Source of the DNA: Helopsaltes ochotensis
Lineage: Eukaryota > Chordata > Aves > Passeriformes > Locustellidae
Direction: 5' to 3'
Length of the DNA: 64,000 nt
NCBI GenBank assembly: GCA_013400155.1
Contig: VXBM01000017.1
Coordinates: forward strand, 248,001 to 312,000
Shown: positions 62,745-64,000 of the stretch, one piece after another
Numbering within the stretch: the stretch's first letter is position 1
Layout: the number at the start of each line of letters is the position of its first letter
Position numbers and translations under genes: made by a program
The notes under the pieces: generated by a model
Databases searched by the model: none
Seen by the model: only the letters and a program-made list of their open reading frames with translations
What the model was told of the DNA's origin: nothing

Positions 62745-64000
62745 GACAACAATATCTCACCCATTTAGAATTACATATCCTAGACTATGGGAACTAAATT
62801 TGAAAATAAAATCTGGTTTAATTTGTATATTTGCTTTCTGCCTTTCATGAAGTGGAATAATCCAACCAAGATTGATTTTCCTTTATTAAAGAAGAGCTTG
62901 CTAACTCTTCAGTGTTGGTGTGTCACATCTGGCTGGAGAAGAGAAAATTTCTTTCTAATGGGAATAACTTTATTTTAAATAAAAGAAGAGGAAGGTAAAA
63001 GTTCTGTTCCTTCCTTTCCCCATTTTTCAGTTTTAATACCATGACACTATTTAAAGTCAATCTTAGTAAAAGCTGACTTTAGGAAGCCTGAATTTGGTAC
63101 CTATACCAATTAGGTAAAATCCCTTTGATTTCTCTGACTTATCTAAGCTGTATTGTATCCCAAAAAAGCCCTGAAAAAAAGCCCTATAAGACACCATATA
63201 AGACATAGGATCGCCAAGCCACTAGCTCTACCAGCTGTGTTGTTAAAATTATAGCAACTTATTCATTCTCTGCCTCTTGAGAGCTTAATTATATTTTTTC
63301 TTTTCATGCTTTGTTTCTTATTTCTTTGAAATATCTGGCTTTTCTTTCTATTCTACCACATGAAGTAATCAGCTGACTTGAAAAAGCCAAGTTTTCCAGT
63401 GGGTCCTCTCCACAGGATAATATAAATGTCCACCATGGAAGAAAGAGATTTTCCATATTTGGGGCTCTATGACATTTTCCCAAACACTCATGCAATTATA
63501 TTTTAATATGCACTTACAATGCATCCTACACATGTTCATTTAGATCCAGATTTTTTATTTTACCTTTTTTATCATACAAGAAGCCTGTTGTTTAAGTAAA
63601 CATCCCACAAGTAAACAACGTAATAAAGAACTCTTTCAATATTGTTTTATTCTGATGCATTAAACAGCAACAATCGCTAAATATCTAGAGTAAATTAGGG
63701 ATCTTTCTTCGGCATGCACACGTTTTTCTATAATTTTTGCCCCTCAAGGAAATGCTACATTGAAAAGAAAAGACTGTTACAGCCAGCCAGGGATTTTCAA
63801 GGTACAATCCTTTTCCCAGGATCCCACTGCATTTTTAACTAATTCCATATGCTTTAGTGCCAGCAGACCGAGCATCTCCCCAGCAAAAGCAAGCTATGCT
63901 GCCCTGCCACTTAAGCATGAGGAGCACCAGTGCTATCAAGGCTTGTCATCTTGCCTATTAGCTTGATGTCTTTATTCACAGGCCATCTGCACCACTGAGA

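Larger units (their letters stand above)
59385..64000. other. non-coding AT-rich DNA to right edge
   Basis: No gene recognised. Contains the 25-bp tandem duplication at 60826-60878 and T16 at 62729-62744. The last 250 bases (63760-64000) are more mixed in composition and may start a conserved element cut by the window edge. Confidence 0.5.

Noticed and set aside
1..64000. CRISPR array, operons, bacterial promoters, phage or plasmid genes
   Set aside because: No spaced direct repeats and no dense coding; avian repeats show this is vertebrate nuclear DNA.

Overview
The window looks like a stretch of bird nuclear DNA. The recognisable interspersed repeats are CR1 LINE fragments (1-930, 6143-6272, 34009-35035, 59215-59384) and two pieces of an avian ERVL-type LTR (44190-44389 and 51398-51790). 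Repeat density is low, base composition is AT-rich, and there are two very old CORE-SINE/MIR-like remnants shared by amniotes. The CR1 3' ends resemble those common in neoavian birds. The species cannot be named from this sequence.

I find no convincing protein-coding gene, tRNA or rRNA. Nearly all open reading frames are under 110 codons and match no family I recognise. The longest (166 codons, 9-509 minus) is a broken CR1 reverse transcriptase. Reading frames of 147 codons (42121-42564 plus) and 121 codons (25644-26009 minus) are unidentified and probably chance. The window is therefore best read as a gene desert or the inside of a very large intron.

Layout: 1-930 holds a minus-strand CR1 running off the left edge. 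From 930 to 34 kb the sequence is mostly unique AT-rich DNA with a short CR1 tail near 6.2 kb, an AAAC-rich tract near 16.2 kb, a guanine/purine-biased tract at 16.7 kb and a small CpG-rich patch at 20.6 kb. At 34.0-35.0 kb there is a CR1 cluster whose segments are out of their normal order. From 35 to 64 kb there are two CORE-SINE remnants, two opposite-strand LTR fragments, a 76-base homopurine (A) run at 58.8 kb and a last CR1 tail at 59.2 kb.

Scattered through the desert are stretches with a different texture: balanced composition, dense homeodomain, TALE (TGACAG), SOX-like or POU-like words, and short palindromes. These are my candidates for conserved regulatory elements: 2030-2520, 33200-33480, 40560-41060, 50676-50945 and 53880-54130. 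The one at 50.7 kb is also flanked by sequences that look like a splice acceptor and donor. Conservation cannot be seen from a single sequence, so these are inferences. I did not find anything that I can support as a new coding system.
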